From NCBI GenBank assembly GCA_024195265.1, contig JAJLRJ010000010.1, positions 27,066,798 through 27,130,797 of the forward strand: 64,000 nucleotides of DNA. Direction: 5' to 3'. The position numbers and the translations under genes were made by a program. The notes beneath the pieces are model-generated. The model saw only the letters and a program-made list of their open reading frames with translations. It was not told where the DNA came from and ran no database searches. Position 1 is the stretch's first letter, and each line of letters opens with the position of its first letter. Origin of the DNA: Dendrophyllia cribrosa (Eukaryota > Cnidaria > Anthozoa > Scleractinia > Dendrophylliidae). Positions 20,550 to 30,600 of the stretch are shown here, piece by piece.

Positions 20550-20652
20550 CTTGGCAAACAGTGAAACGAGATGTATATTAATATTTTCTTGGTGTGTATA
20601 CAGTTTGAATAATTTCGAATGATTATATCTAAATAGTCTCGGCTTCAAGGCT

Positions 20653-20659
20653 TTTTATA
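20653..20659 (-). promoter_or_regulatory. TATA box of gene 1
   Basis: The minus strand reads TATAAAA here, in the context GTATAAAAAGCC, 104 bases upstream of the chosen start codon. Transcription would then begin about 25-30 bases downstream, near 20,625. This excludes the in-frame ATG at 20,648 and supports the ATG at 20,549. It is a single motif match and initiation was not tested. Confidence 0.5.
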
Positions 20660-22929
20660 CTTGTTTGACAAACTATGACCGTGGGCTACAACAGGATGTT
20701 AATATTGGGCCGTGACCGTGAAATTAATCCGGTTCTTTTTTAAGAGGCAGGAAATGACATCTCAATGTGAAACAAAAATACCAAATTCTGCTTTGTGATA
20801 TGCGAAGAAATCAACACCAAAATAAAGCAAGGCAGTTCCACTAAATGAAAAAATATGGAATGGCCGCACTGAAGGTTAACTGTCAACTTATACAGCCTAA
20901 TAAACTGCAGTACTTAAAACGACTGGTCCAAAACTGTCATTTAAATGCATACGGTGATGCTAAAACTATTTTTTCCCAAGAGGATTTGACTCTAGATTAA
21001 TTTAAAGTAACTAACAATAGAACTAAATGAGGTTGACGCATTGTTTTCTTTGAAAATTCTTTTGTTATTACATCTTTTGTTACTATGGTTAGGTTTTTTA
21101 TTCATAATACATGAATGAAACAAAAACAAAAGAGGTAATATTGTATGCCACGCCAGCATTTGTTTTACGTGTTCACCTCAAAGCTTGTTTATTCCTCGTT
21201 GCAGCACTGCAGTTCATTTCGAGGTATAATGCTTACTTTACAGAGTAAAACCTAAAAAGTCTACGAAGTTTTATGAGTTTCGGGCCTCCTGCCTCTTCCT
21301 TTGCAACAATGAAGCGAACCGAATGTGTGACCCGGTCACATGTTACATCATAACAGGTTCACCCTTAATGACGACAGCAACATATTTCCTCATCGCCGTT
21401 GGTTCGTTCTGCTCTCCGACTGAGCTTCAATTAACACATCTTCTGTTATTTCTTGTTATTCCTTTAAAAGAAACATCTTTAATTACCGTAACGTGTTTCA
21501 TTCCCACGTCTTTCCCTTATATCATGAAATCAGTCGCTGCCGGGGGCCCCCACTCACAATTATGTCAAGCGTGACTTGATCACATGATACATGTACGTCA
21601 TTACTGGCCGGGGTCTCCCTCTGAATGGCGTCAGTAAGTAAACATGTTTTTCTCATTACGGATGGTTCATTCTGCTCTCAGAGGCGCGCCAATTGATTGA
21701 TCATCCATTTTTCCTTTTAAAGGAAGATTTCTATATCATTATTGATTAAAACGTGTTTCATTTTAACGTATTTCCTTTATTTAACAATCGCGTGTTTCCA
21801 TTATTTTGTTACAATGAAACCAACTCGATTAGATTAAGAAACAAATTTTGCAGACGCACTGACAGAAAAGCCGAAAAATAAAATAATTGGGACTATTTCA
21901 AGAATTTTTATATTAGATAAGCAGATAACTGTTAATTCTCAAGAAAAAAATAATAATACATAGCCGCGGTCGTAAGCTTAAGATCCTCTTGTCTTTCTTC
22001 AACGATCATTTTTTCTCCTAGGTTGCGTAAAACTCTGAGAACATGGAACATTAGAATTTATGTTTTAACGGCTGATTAAGCAAGAACCTTCAGCGGAAAC
22101 ACAAATACACTGTTCGAGGTTTTTTATGTTTATCGAGAAGCTCAAGTTATCGAGAGAAAATTCGGTAATGAAGTAGATCAAGGGGATATTTTACATCAAG
22201 TGGTCGTGTCGGCATGTGTTTGGTTCGAGTTAGCGAAAAGTTCAAGTTTTGGAGCCTACTTTGAAGATAGTCTAAAAAGAGTGCAGGAAATGCCTAGATA
22301 TAGCATAGTAAGGCTACCAGGAAACAAAGTCGAGTCTTTTACTGATAGGCGTGATAATTTTACAAGAAAGGTGTTCTGAGAGTCAGACAATCATCCCTAC
22401 AAGCATTCCTTAGAAAATCAAATCTGACCGAACACTAGGTATAATTTAAATCTGTGTCAACTTTAAAGTATGCACCAGAATCACGCGCCAACAGACACGT
22501 CTTTTTTTGCAAGAGGTGTTTAAGCTTAATTCTTAGAAATTCTCATGCAGACGTAGCATCAATGGTAATAAATAAAGTTATTACATCATTGTTATAATTA
22601 TTATTATTCAAGTTATTATTTTATTATTAGGATTCGTGTTCTTTAGATTCTACTGGCGGCAAAAACATGTACTCAGTAAAGAGATTATAATGATTCATTT
22701 CCAGAGGTCAAAATATAACCAGGAATATAATCCGAGAAAATGAGTCGTTTGAAACCATATATGCATAGGTGCAGAAAAGCACAGATTAATAAGACGATAT
22801 GGATAATGAAAATCAACTTGTTCTATTAGGTAACGTGTTATCAGAAATACATTTGGATCTATACCCTTTCACTCCCCAATTAAGAACTGCCAAAATTAAA
22901 ATCCACAACAAACCCCATGCCGAATCAGT
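20660..22929. other. Upstream region of gene 1, no gene seen
   Basis: No exon, RNA gene or transposon protein was recognised. Two segments, about 21,315-21,440 and 21,570-21,720, look like a diverged duplication: both pair a CGGTCACATG or TGATCACATG block with TTCRTTCTGCTCTC. The first few hundred bases should contain the gene 1 promoter. Confidence 0.4.
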
Positions 22930-23035
22930 AAGAAACATTGCCATAGGCGGGCACCGCTAAATAGCTTAAATTGGAATGGTGAGACTGTAGGATTTCATCT
23001 TCAGACTGAAAAGTTAGATTCATGAAGGTTTGACT
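22930..23035 (-). repeat. Single unit of the GTCTGTGGATGAAATCC family
   Basis: The minus strand reads CTAACTTTTCAGTCTGAAGA, TGAAATCCTACAGTCTCACC and a TAGCGGTGCC-like end, a diverged unit of the minisatellite family. It abuts the left end of the 2.4-kb palindrome. Confidence 0.5.
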
Positions 23036-23554
23036 TGGTGATTGATAGGATGAAATCAACAGTCGGCTATTTAACAGCTTAAGTGGCAGTCCCGCTAAAA
23101 GCGGTCCGCTCGATTTCGCGACCAAAAATAGTTTCCCTTTATTTTTTGCTGGTGAAAAGGCTTTGGTACACATGTATGAAATACACAATTCTTTTTTTCA
23201 AATTCTTTATTTTCGCCCTGCTACAAGCAAAAAACGAATTCAGGCCGTCTCGGCCTTTTCGACGGTAATCGGAAGACTAAATTTGATGGTTTTTGAGAGG
23301 CGCTCTACGTAGAAACAAATGCAGTTGAAGACATTTTGTTTAGGTCATGTTTCTAAGCTAAACCTGAGTAGTTCACAGGCAAAGTGTAAAAAATTTCAAT
23401 AAAATGTTAAGCAAGCTGAGGCAACTTAAAGACGACCCACTCTGAAGCCTATATTCAGACACTGAAAATGGGGCAAGAACGAGGGAAAATTTCTCAAACG
23501 TTGCGGCCTAAACTTGGTTTTAAAACCACGTCACAGTAAAGTTCTTACCTTCTT

Positions 23555-23914
23555 TTATCGAGTTATAAGTTCAAACGTGTGGGTATCTCCCGGGATCGCA
23601 AGCGAGAAGAGATTATAATCAGCCATTGACAGCGTGTTTACATAATTATCGGTCGTGCCAAAGGTCACTTGCATTACTCTTCGGCTCTTCCAAAATGTTT
23701 CTATTGAGGCTTGAATTCGATTGTAGTTCTCCAAGATAAATGTCGACAACTTCTTTAATACTTCTGCGTCAGAATTAGATCGAGAACAGATGTAAAAGTT
23801 GCAATAAGTTGAATAATCTTCATAGCGGCGACACCGGGCTCGATCGACAAAGCAAACAACGAAGCTTTTAGAATGTTTCGGAGAAATCTTCATCAAAATC
23901 AGTACTTGATTCAA
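23555..23914 (-). CDS. Unrecognised open frame in the left palindrome arm
   Basis: The 119-codon frame reads outward from the palindrome centre. Its last 90 or so residues (from about DYSTYCNFYICSR to HTFELITR) match the right-arm copy almost exactly. The region upstream of its first Met contains a stop where the right arm is open (CGTTGA versus CGTGGA after the shared TTGTAG). The predicted protein has several Cys and aromatic residues and no domain I know. It may be a transposon accessory protein or a captured host exon. Confidence 0.35.
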   Translation of the reverse strand: MNQVLILMKISPKHSKSFVVCFVDRARCRRYEDYSTYCNFYICSRSNSDAEVLKKLSTFILENYNRIQASIETFWKSRRVMQVTFGTTDNYVNTLSMADYNLFSLAIPGDTHTFELITR

Positions 23915-24601
23915 ATTCTCTGCTCCACTAACGAGTATTAAAGGTTTTCAACGTCCCTACAATAAAAAGAAAGTCACAGTTTATTCTTATCCACGATTTT
24001 ATACTGTTGAAATTCACCCGTGGTAGAAACTAAACTTGACCATGGTATGCAAATACTGTAGATATAATTTTAAAAAAAGAAAACATCGACGACAACCAGA
24101 AATTTCACTGCGATACATGAACTACTCACCGGTGAGAGGTTGAAATATATGAATAACTTGAGTTTCAGATTCGTTTTTAAGGGTTTCTCGCCAAGCAACC
24201 GCAGAAAGTTTTCTTAGCTTGAAAATGTGTAGATCCGTTACATCGCGCGGCCAACTACCTTTGTCACGCGACCTTGATAACATTGTGTGACAAGTTATGA
24301 CACAAGCCACGTGCTCGAAGACCTTGTAACGAATCTACACATTTTCAAGCGAAAAAACTTTTTGCTGTCGCTTGGCGAGTAGCCCTTAAAAACGAATCTT
24401 AAACTCAAGTTATTCATATATTTCAACCTCTCACCGGTGAGTATTTCACGTATCGCAGTGAAACTTCTGGTTGTCGTTAATTTTTTTCAAATTATAGGAT
24501 ATTTGCATGCCACGGTCAAGTTATGTTTCCGCCACGGGTGAATTTCAACAGTATAAAATCGTGGATCAGAATAAACTTTGACTTTCTTTTTATTGTAGGG
24601 A

Positions 24602-24988
24602 CGTGGAAAACCTTTAATACTCGTTACTGGAGCAGAGAATTTGGATCAAGTACTGTTTCTCCGAAACATGCTAAAAGGCCTCGTTGTTTGCTTTGTCGAG
24701 CCCGGACCGTGTCGCCGCCATGAAGATTATTCAACTTATTGCAACTTTTACATCTGTTCTCGATCTAATTCTGACGCAGAAGTATTAAAGAAGTTGTCGA
24801 CATTTATCTTGGAGAACTACAATCGAATTCAAGCCTCAATAGAAACATTTTGGAAGAGCCGAAGAGTAATGCAAGTGACCTTTGGCACGACCGATAATTA
24901 TGTAAACACGCTGTCAATGGCTGATTATAATCTCTTCTCGCTTGCGATCCCGGGAGATACCCACACGTTTGAGCTTATAACTCGATAA
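24602..24988 (+). CDS. Unrecognised open frame in the right palindrome arm, possible spliced exon
   Basis: After a good acceptor (TTTTTATTGTAG, ending at about 24599) the frame GRGKPLILVTGAENL runs to the stop after HTFELITR, about 128 codons. The last 115 are open from an ATG at 24,674 region onward and match the left arm. The block around the upstream CTCACCG/GTGAGT donor-like site in each arm suggests a two-exon gene, but the joined phases do not favour this frame, so the exon model is unsettled. Function unknown. Confidence 0.35.
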   Translation, partial: RGKPLILVTGAENLDQVLFLRNMLKGLVVCFVEPGPCRRHEDYSTYCNFYICSRSNSDAEVLKKLSTFILENYNRIQASIETFWKSRRVMQVTFGTTDNYVNTLSMADYNLFSLAIPGDTHTFELITR

Positions 24989-25901
24989 AATAAGGTAAGA
25001 ACTTTACTGTGACGTGGTTTTGAAACCAAGTTTAGGCCGCAACGTTTGAGAAATTTTCCCTCGTTCTTGCCCCATTTTCAGTGTCTGAATATAGGCTTCA
25101 GAGTGGGTCGTCTTTAAGTTGCCTCAGCTTGCTTAACATTTTATTGAAATTTTTTACACTTTGCCTGCGAACTACTCAAGTTTAGCTTAGAAACATGACC
25201 TAAACAAAATGTCTTCAACTGCATTTGTTTCTACGTAGAGCGCCTCTCGAAAACCATCAATTTTAGTCTTCCGATCAACGGCGAAAAGGCCGAGACGGCC
25301 TGAATTCGTTTTTTGCCTGTAACAGGGCGAAAATAAAGAATTTGAAAAAAAGAATTGTGTATTTCATACATGTGTACCAAAGCCTTTTCACCAGCAAAAA
25401 ATAAAGGGAAACTATTTTTGGTCGCGAAATCGAGCGGACCGCTTTTAGCGGGACTGCCACTTAATACCTTTTGTTTTGGAATGTCTTATTTTTGAACTGA
25501 GGTCGGGGCACTGAGATCGTCTCAGTCTGGCAGACTGAACACTCATTAATTTTTGGCATGCAAGCATTTTTAAGCCTTAACACATGTTCTGTACTACACG
25601 AAAAAGCCAAAAGATATAATGATATAATGGATGATAGTTGGTGAAACGTTACGTTAGTAAAGTCCCCACTGACTCCTCGCTTGACTCGCAGCTGTTTTGC
25701 AAGACGAACAAACAACTTGTTGGCTGGTATTTGCTTTGTTTTCGCGCCTCGACAGAGGCCATTTTGATCGGTGGCAACAGCTGACGTATAATGGATTACA
25801 AGAATGGAAGTGGATTACAGTTCATGAAATATTATTTCGCGACAGACGGTCAAGAAATCAAATAAAATCAAAAAAAAAAAAAAATATATATAAAAATATA
25901 A

Positions 25902-28670
25902 AATGTCACTGAACGAATTAAAATCTTAAAAGAAGAACTCGAGAAAATAATTGAATACCGAACCAAAGGTGCCATTCTTCGATCAAAGTCCAGGTGGTAC
26001 AATGAAGGGGAAAAGAATACTAAATATTTTCTTAATCTTGAAAAACGCCACTTTAAACAAGGTACAATAAGCCAATTGAAACTTAGCGATGGATTTTTCG
26101 TAACATCTGACAAAGATATATTATCTGAATGTGAATCTTTCTATAAAGATCTCTACGCCTCAAAAATAGACAACTCTGTGAATTTTGACTTCTTTCAGCA
26201 AGCAAATGAAAATGTTTTGACTCCCGATGATCAACAGGTTTGCGATGGTCTCCTAACTAAGACAGAATGTGAAGAAGCTTTAAAATCGATGAACGCGGAT
26301 AAAACGCCCGGTACAGACGGCCTTCCAGCCGAATTTTACAAAGCTTTTTGGGATGACATTTCTATGCATTTACTCTCTGCCCTTAATTTTGCTTACGAAT
26401 CCGGCTGCTTGTCTATTACTCAAAGAAGGGGTATCATTAAACTTATTCCAAAAAAGAGCATAGAACCATTTTACATAAAAAATTGGCGCCCTATAACTCT
26501 CCTTAATACTGATTACAAAATTGCAGCAAAAGCTATAGCAAACCGTATAAAAACTGTTCTCCCAAAACTGATAAATAATGATCAGACAGGCTTTATGAAA
26601 GGGCGGTTCATTGGGGAAAATATTAGACTTATAGATGGCATCATCCAGTATGCTACACAGCACAATGTTCCCGGTTTGTTGTTCTTTATAGATTTTGAAA
26701 AGGCTTTCGATTCCCTTGAATGGCCCTTTATTTTTGATACACTACGTTTTTTTGGCTTTGGACCATCACTTATCAATTGGGTAAGGACCTTTTATTGCAA
26801 CATCGAAAGTTGTGTACTTAACAATGGCTGGTCAAGCAACTTCTTCCAGCCTCAAAGAGGAGTTAGGCAAGGCTGTCCCCTTTCCCCATATTTGTTTATT
26901 CTTGCTGCGGAGGTCTTGGCCAAGACCGTACGTAACAATAAGAGCATAAGAGGTCTTTCTCTAGGTAATAACGAAGTTAAGATAAGCCAGTACGCTGATG
27001 ATACCACTCTTATCTTAGATGGTTCAGAGAAATCCCTTACATCGGCAATACAAATTTTAGATGATTTTGGCAAGATCTCCGGCCTTAAGTTAAACGATAG
27101 CAAAACAGAAGCTCTTTGGATCGGTTCTAAGATAGGGCATGAAAAAATCCTTGTTTCAGGAAAGAAGTTTAAGTGGCCAAAATATAAAGTCAAAACACTT
27201 GGTCTGTGGCTGTCAACTGATCCGGACATGGATTTAAGGTTGAATTACAACGAAAAAACTGAAAACATCAGGAAGCTTCTGAGTTGCTGGAAATACCGTA
27301 GGCTCACGTTGTTAGGGAAAATTACCGTCCTTAAATCACTGGCCGCATCACAACTGGTTTACCTGCTCTCCCCTTTACGCTCAAATCACCACGCTATAAA
27401 AGAAATAAATGATATGTTTTACCATTTTCTATGGAATGGTAAAGGTGACAAAATCAAAAGAAAAGTTATGATTAATGAACCTGAATATGGAGGCCTGAAG
27501 ATGATTGATCTCTGCTCTTTCAACAAATCTCTTAAAACAACATGGGTTAAAAAGTACTTGGACACGACTAACCACGGAAAATGGAAATTTCTCGTTGATC
27601 TAGAACTGGAGAACTACGGTCACGATCTCATTTTCCGAGGTAATCTCAATGTCTCGGACACTAAGAAAGAGGTTAGAGTAACAGACCCCTTTCTTAAAGA
27701 AATATTGGAATATTGGGCAGAAATAAACTTTGTGGATCAAGTAAGCTCTGATACCGCTTTTCAAGAACAGTTTCTGTGGTTCAACTCTTTAATAAGGATA
27801 GATAATAAACCAATTTTTTTTAAAGAATGGTTTGAAATAGGTATCTTCAAAGTTAAACATCTCCAATCAGGAAACGATAATTTTCTGACTCTCAAAGATT
27901 TTGCCTCAAAACATGACTTAAGTGTACGCCCGCTTAGTTTTTTTGGTCTATTATCAGCTGTTAAACAAATTCGCAACAATGTTACCGATACGGCTGAAAC
28001 AAGAGACTATACCTTTGAAACGTTAAGTGAAAAAATTGTTAAGAGAGAAAAGCCAGGTCCATTAATTTACCAAAAACTGATCAGAGCCAAAAGTTTAACC
28101 CCACGTAAAAGCCAACTAAAGTGGTTTCAAGACTGCAACTTTTCAGACAAAGAAGATACATTTAATTGGGAACTCGCCTATCTTATGGCGCGACGGTGCA
28201 CAAAAAGCACCAAACTGATAGAGTTCCAATTTAAACTATTACATAGGCGCATACCAACTAATGATTTTTTACTTAAAATAGGACGAAAAGAAAATGACAA
28301 CTGTACCTTTTGCAACAATTCCTCAGAGACGCTAATTCATCTTTTTTGGTCTTGCCATGTTACAGCCTCCTTTTGGAAAAGCGTAACCGACTGGCTTCAA
28401 AACGCTCTTCCGTTAATCGGCAAATACAACTTATTGAATATTACTGCACTGGGCTTGAGGCCGGAGCCTCATTCTACAGAATACTCGTGTCAATTAAACT
28501 ATTGTCTACTGTTAGCGCGGTTTCATATTTGGCAAGCCAAAATGGATGAAATATCGCCTAATTTTGCAAATTTTCTGCGCCTAGTTAAGTCAAGATCTAT
28601 TATAGAGAAAAAAGCTGGGGACACTAAAAAATGGAACTTTCTTAAAGATTGTTCTTTATATAGCTCTTGA
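25902..28670 (+). CDS. LINE ORF2 fragment: reverse transcriptase, no endonuclease
   Basis: The frame is open from 25,902 to the stop at 28,670 without interruption (about 922 codons), with no proper start because of 5' truncation. Near the start it shows SRWYNEGEKNTKYF, typical of the segment before the RT domain. RT motifs include NWRPITLLNTDYKI, FIDFEKAFDS, RGVRQGCPLSPYLF and the catalytic YADD about 360 codons in. A C-terminal CTFCNN...H...C zinc-finger-like motif (zf-RVT) lies near 28,300-28,360. Motif spacing fits the L1/Tx1 group. The element cannot move by itself. Confidence 0.9.
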   Translation, partial: NVTERIKILKEELEKIIEYRTKGAILRSKSRWYNEGEKNTKYFLNLEKRHFKQGTISQLKLSDGFFVTSDKDILSECESFYKDLYASKIDNSVNFDFFQQANENVLTPDDQQVCDGLLTKTECEEALKSMNADKTPGTDGLPAEFYKAFWDDISMHLLSALNFAYESGCLSITQRRGIIKLIPKKSIEPFYIKNWRPITLLNTDYKIAAKAIANRIKTVLPKLINNDQTGFMKGRFIGENIRLIDGIIQYATQHNVPGLLFFIDFEKAFDSLEWPFIFDTLRFFGFGPSLINWVRTFYCNIESCVLNNGWSSNFFQPQRGVRQGCPLSPYLFILAAEVLAKTVRNNKSIRGLSLGNNEVKISQYADDTTLILDGSEKSLTSAIQILDDFGKISGLKLNDSKTEALWIGSKIGHEKILVSGKKFKWPKYKVKTLGLWLSTDPDMDLRLNYNEKTENIRKLLSCWKYRRLTLLGKITVLKSLAASQLVYLLSPLRSNHHAIKEINDMFYHFLWNGKGDKIKRKVMINEPEYGGLKMIDLCSFNKSLKTTWVKKYLDTTNHGKWKFLVDLELENYGHDLIFRGNLNVSDTKKEVRVTDPFLKEILEYWAEINFVDQVSSDTAFQEQFLWFNSLIRIDNKPIFFKEWFEIGIFKVKHLQSGNDNFLTLKDFASKHDLSVRPLSFFGLLSAVKQIRNNVTDTAETRDYTFETLSEKIVKREKPGPLIYQKLIRAKSLTPRKSQLKWFQDCNFSDKEDTFNWELAYLMARRCTKSTKLIEFQFKLLHRRIPTNDFLLKIGRKENDNCTFCNNSSETLIHLFWSCHVTASFWKSVTDWLQNALPLIGKYNLLNITALGLRPEPHSTEYSCQLNYCLLLARFHIWQAKMDEISPNFANFLRLVKSRSIIEKKAGDTKKWNFLKDCSLYSS

Positions 28671-28869
28671 TATCGATTGTTTCCTTTCCCCTGACGGTCA
28701 AATACCAAAAATATTTTTAAAGATTTGTAAATCTTATATTTAACTAGATATATCTGACTGATTGTTCTCAATCAAGGTTCGTTTATTGCTCCTGTCTCAA
28801 CTGTACTTTCTTTGAACCTTCTCTTTTTGTTTGTTTTTCTCTGTGCTGTAATTTAGTTATTGTATTGTA

Positions 28870-28874
<5 letters not shown>

Positions 28875-28906
<32 letters not shown>
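28875..28906 (+). repeat. Poly-A tail of the LINE
   Basis: Thirty-two consecutive A residues end the LINE and join the right target duplication. Confidence 0.9.
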
Positions 28907-28908
<2 letters not shown>

Positions 28909-29690
28909 AATCAAATATGTCATTCTGATAGAGTTTTGAGTGTTTTATATATTATTTTGTCTCATTTAGTTCATATTTTTTTGCTTTCATCACATTTGGT
29001 ATTTTTTTTTCCTGTTCAAAGACAATAAAGCAAGCTTGAATCAAACTCCTGATCATTCTCACGAACTGACACCTGAAGTATCAGCCAGGAAACTGTCCAA
29101 ATGTTTGTTATCGAAAAATATGCGATAACGTACCTTACTATTAATTATTACCCATTTTGGAAAATAAACCTTTTTCAAAAAGCCTAGCTTTAACACTGAT
29201 TGTAAGTTTCATAATAATTCGCTCTTTCAAATCAGTTTTATACGACAAACAAGCGATGCTATACATCAGATACCATGTTAAAGCCACGAACATGCATGCA
29301 TGTACAGGCGCATTCATTATTTAGTTTAAAAAGGCCTAAAACAACAATTTAGTAACTAAACTCATGATCATAATAACATTTTCTTAAGGGACCCTCAGAA
29401 CTAAATAATTATTAGTTTTTGAAAGACAATTCTCGGTTATACAATTGAAATTACTAAGATTTTGGCGGGAAGCCGTGCAAGTGCAACGTACTCAATTTTA
29501 CAACAGCGACAACAACAGCAACTTTATTTGTACTCTCAAGTACAAAAAATGGTTTTACGTTTAAAATAAAGAATTAATTTAAATAGAGTACTGGCTTCCT
29601 GGAATAACCATAGGGAGTAGAGAAGCCAGGCATAGTTGTCAGTGTATGTTAGTTTTGTTTAAAACATATTCCAAACGGCATTTACAGTCG

Positions 29691-30071
29691 AAGCTTTCGT
29701 AAGCGGACACCCTCGGGAAGCAGAAAAAGTGTCCGTAACTGTAGCTGGCCGCTTACGGGAATAATTCTGATGTCCATAAGCGGACACCCTCGGGACACTC
29801 TCGGGACACCCTCGGGACACCCTCGGGAAGCAGAAAAAATGTCCGTAACTGTAGCTGGCCGCTTACGGGAATGATTCTGATGTCCATAAGCGGACACCCT
29901 CGGGACACTCTCGGGACACCCTCGGGACACCCTCGGGAAGCAGAAAAAGTGTCCGTAACTGTAGCTGGCCGCTTACAGGAACGATTCTCGTAATAAGAGG
30001 ATAATTCAAACGGGTAGTTTTTTTCAAGGCGGCCGTACGGTATAGCTGTCCGCTTACGAAAGTGTCCGCTT
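29691..30071. repeat. Tandem and inverted repeat built on GTAAGCGGACACCCTCGGGA
   Basis: The outer ends TTTCGTAAGCGGACAC and GTCCGCTTACGAAAGT are inverted. Inside, a unit of about 110 bp starting GTCCATAAGCGGACACC occurs twice (about 29,771 and 29,881), each with three or four GGGACACCCTC sub-repeats. It looks like a MITE with internal amplification. Repetitive open frames here are by-products. Confidence 0.75.
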
Positions 30072-30144
30072 GATCTTTTTTTTTTCTCGCGCTTTTAAAA
30101 ACTGAATTTTGAAGGAAAATGTAAACCTGACAAAATTACTGTAA

Positions 30145-30342
30145 ATAGACTGTTCACAGTCCCCTATTTTCTCGTATGTTCGTCGAGTTCGATCCTTCAT
30201 TTAGCCGCCATCTTGAATGTCACGGCGCGATAAAAACTGGGGAGAGTTCACTCGCCATGAAAAACAAAAATGGCGGCTGACTCGAACTTGTGATCAATCT
30301 CGACTGATCACACGGAAAAATAGGGGACTGTGAACAGCCTAT
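30145..30342. mobile_element. MITE with 23-bp terminal inverted repeats
   Basis: GACTGTTCACAGTCCCCTAT at the left and ATAGGGGACTGTGAACAGCC at the right are inverted copies. The interior contains the matched pair GCCGCCATCTTG and AAATGGCGGC. No coding capacity. Confidence 0.75.
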
Positions 30343-30499
30343 ACTGAGAATGACTATTCAGACTTACCTGTAACAGCAACACTAAGCAGACAACACCAAA
30401 TTACTTGTTTCGTAAGAACCCAAGTCAAGGACATTCTAATGGCAACTGAAAAACATACAACGAAGATGAGAAACATCGCGTTTAACGATATCCCTCCAT

Positions 30500-30600
30500 A
30501 AGTCTAACGTAGCTCTAACTTTTGATTCTATGTATGAAATCTTTCTTGTTACCATTAACATGAAAGCTACTGAGCAGTACTTTCCTTTGGTTCTATTTAT
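30500..30600 (+). repeat. Single unit of the GTCTGTGGATGAAATCC family
   Basis: CTCTAACTTTTGATTCTATG and CTACTGAGCAGTACTTTCCT match the minisatellite unit at 4.1-4.7 kb. Confidence 0.55.

Larger units (their letters stand above)
23083..25460. mobile_element. 2.4-kb near-perfect palindrome flanked by TTAA: foldback DNA transposon
   Basis: The left end GTGGCAGTCCCGCTAAAAGC is the exact reverse complement of the right end. TTAA at 23079-23082 and 25461-25464 is the likely target duplication, the choice of piggyBac-like elements. Arms are 23083-24242 and 24325-25460, with an 82-base loop. Each arm carries an outward-facing open frame of about 115-130 residues and a second shared frame near its outer tip. 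No transposase motif was recognised. The arms differ by scattered substitutions and a few indels, so this is not simply one strand read twice. Confidence 0.8.
25865..28906 (+). mobile_element. 5'-truncated L1/Tx1-like non-LTR retrotransposon
   Basis: The insertion is bounded by the 13-bp target duplication AAGAAATCAAATA (25852-25864 and 28905-28917) and ends in 32 A residues at 28875-28906. The endonuclease part of ORF2 is missing, as expected for 5' truncation during target-primed reverse transcription. It lies between gene 1 and gene 2, in the opposite orientation to both. Confidence 0.9.
25785..29100 (-). mobile_element. MITE family A, copy 4, split by a LINE
   Basis: Left part ATGGAAGTGGATTACAGTTC and right part TTTAGTTCATATTTTTTTGC, ending CAGCCAGGAAACTGTCC, match the inverted copy at 44872-45263. 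The two parts are separated by the LINE and its 13-bp target duplication. The exact left end is not clear. Confidence 0.6.

Noticed and set aside
26370..28771. Minus-strand frames opposite the LINE reverse transcriptase
   Set aside because: They are antisense shadows with no domain, while the plus strand has clear RT motifs.
29682..29930. Minus-strand frame with repeated RGCPESVPRVS
   Set aside because: It is a by-product of the GGACACCCTCGGGA tandem repeat.
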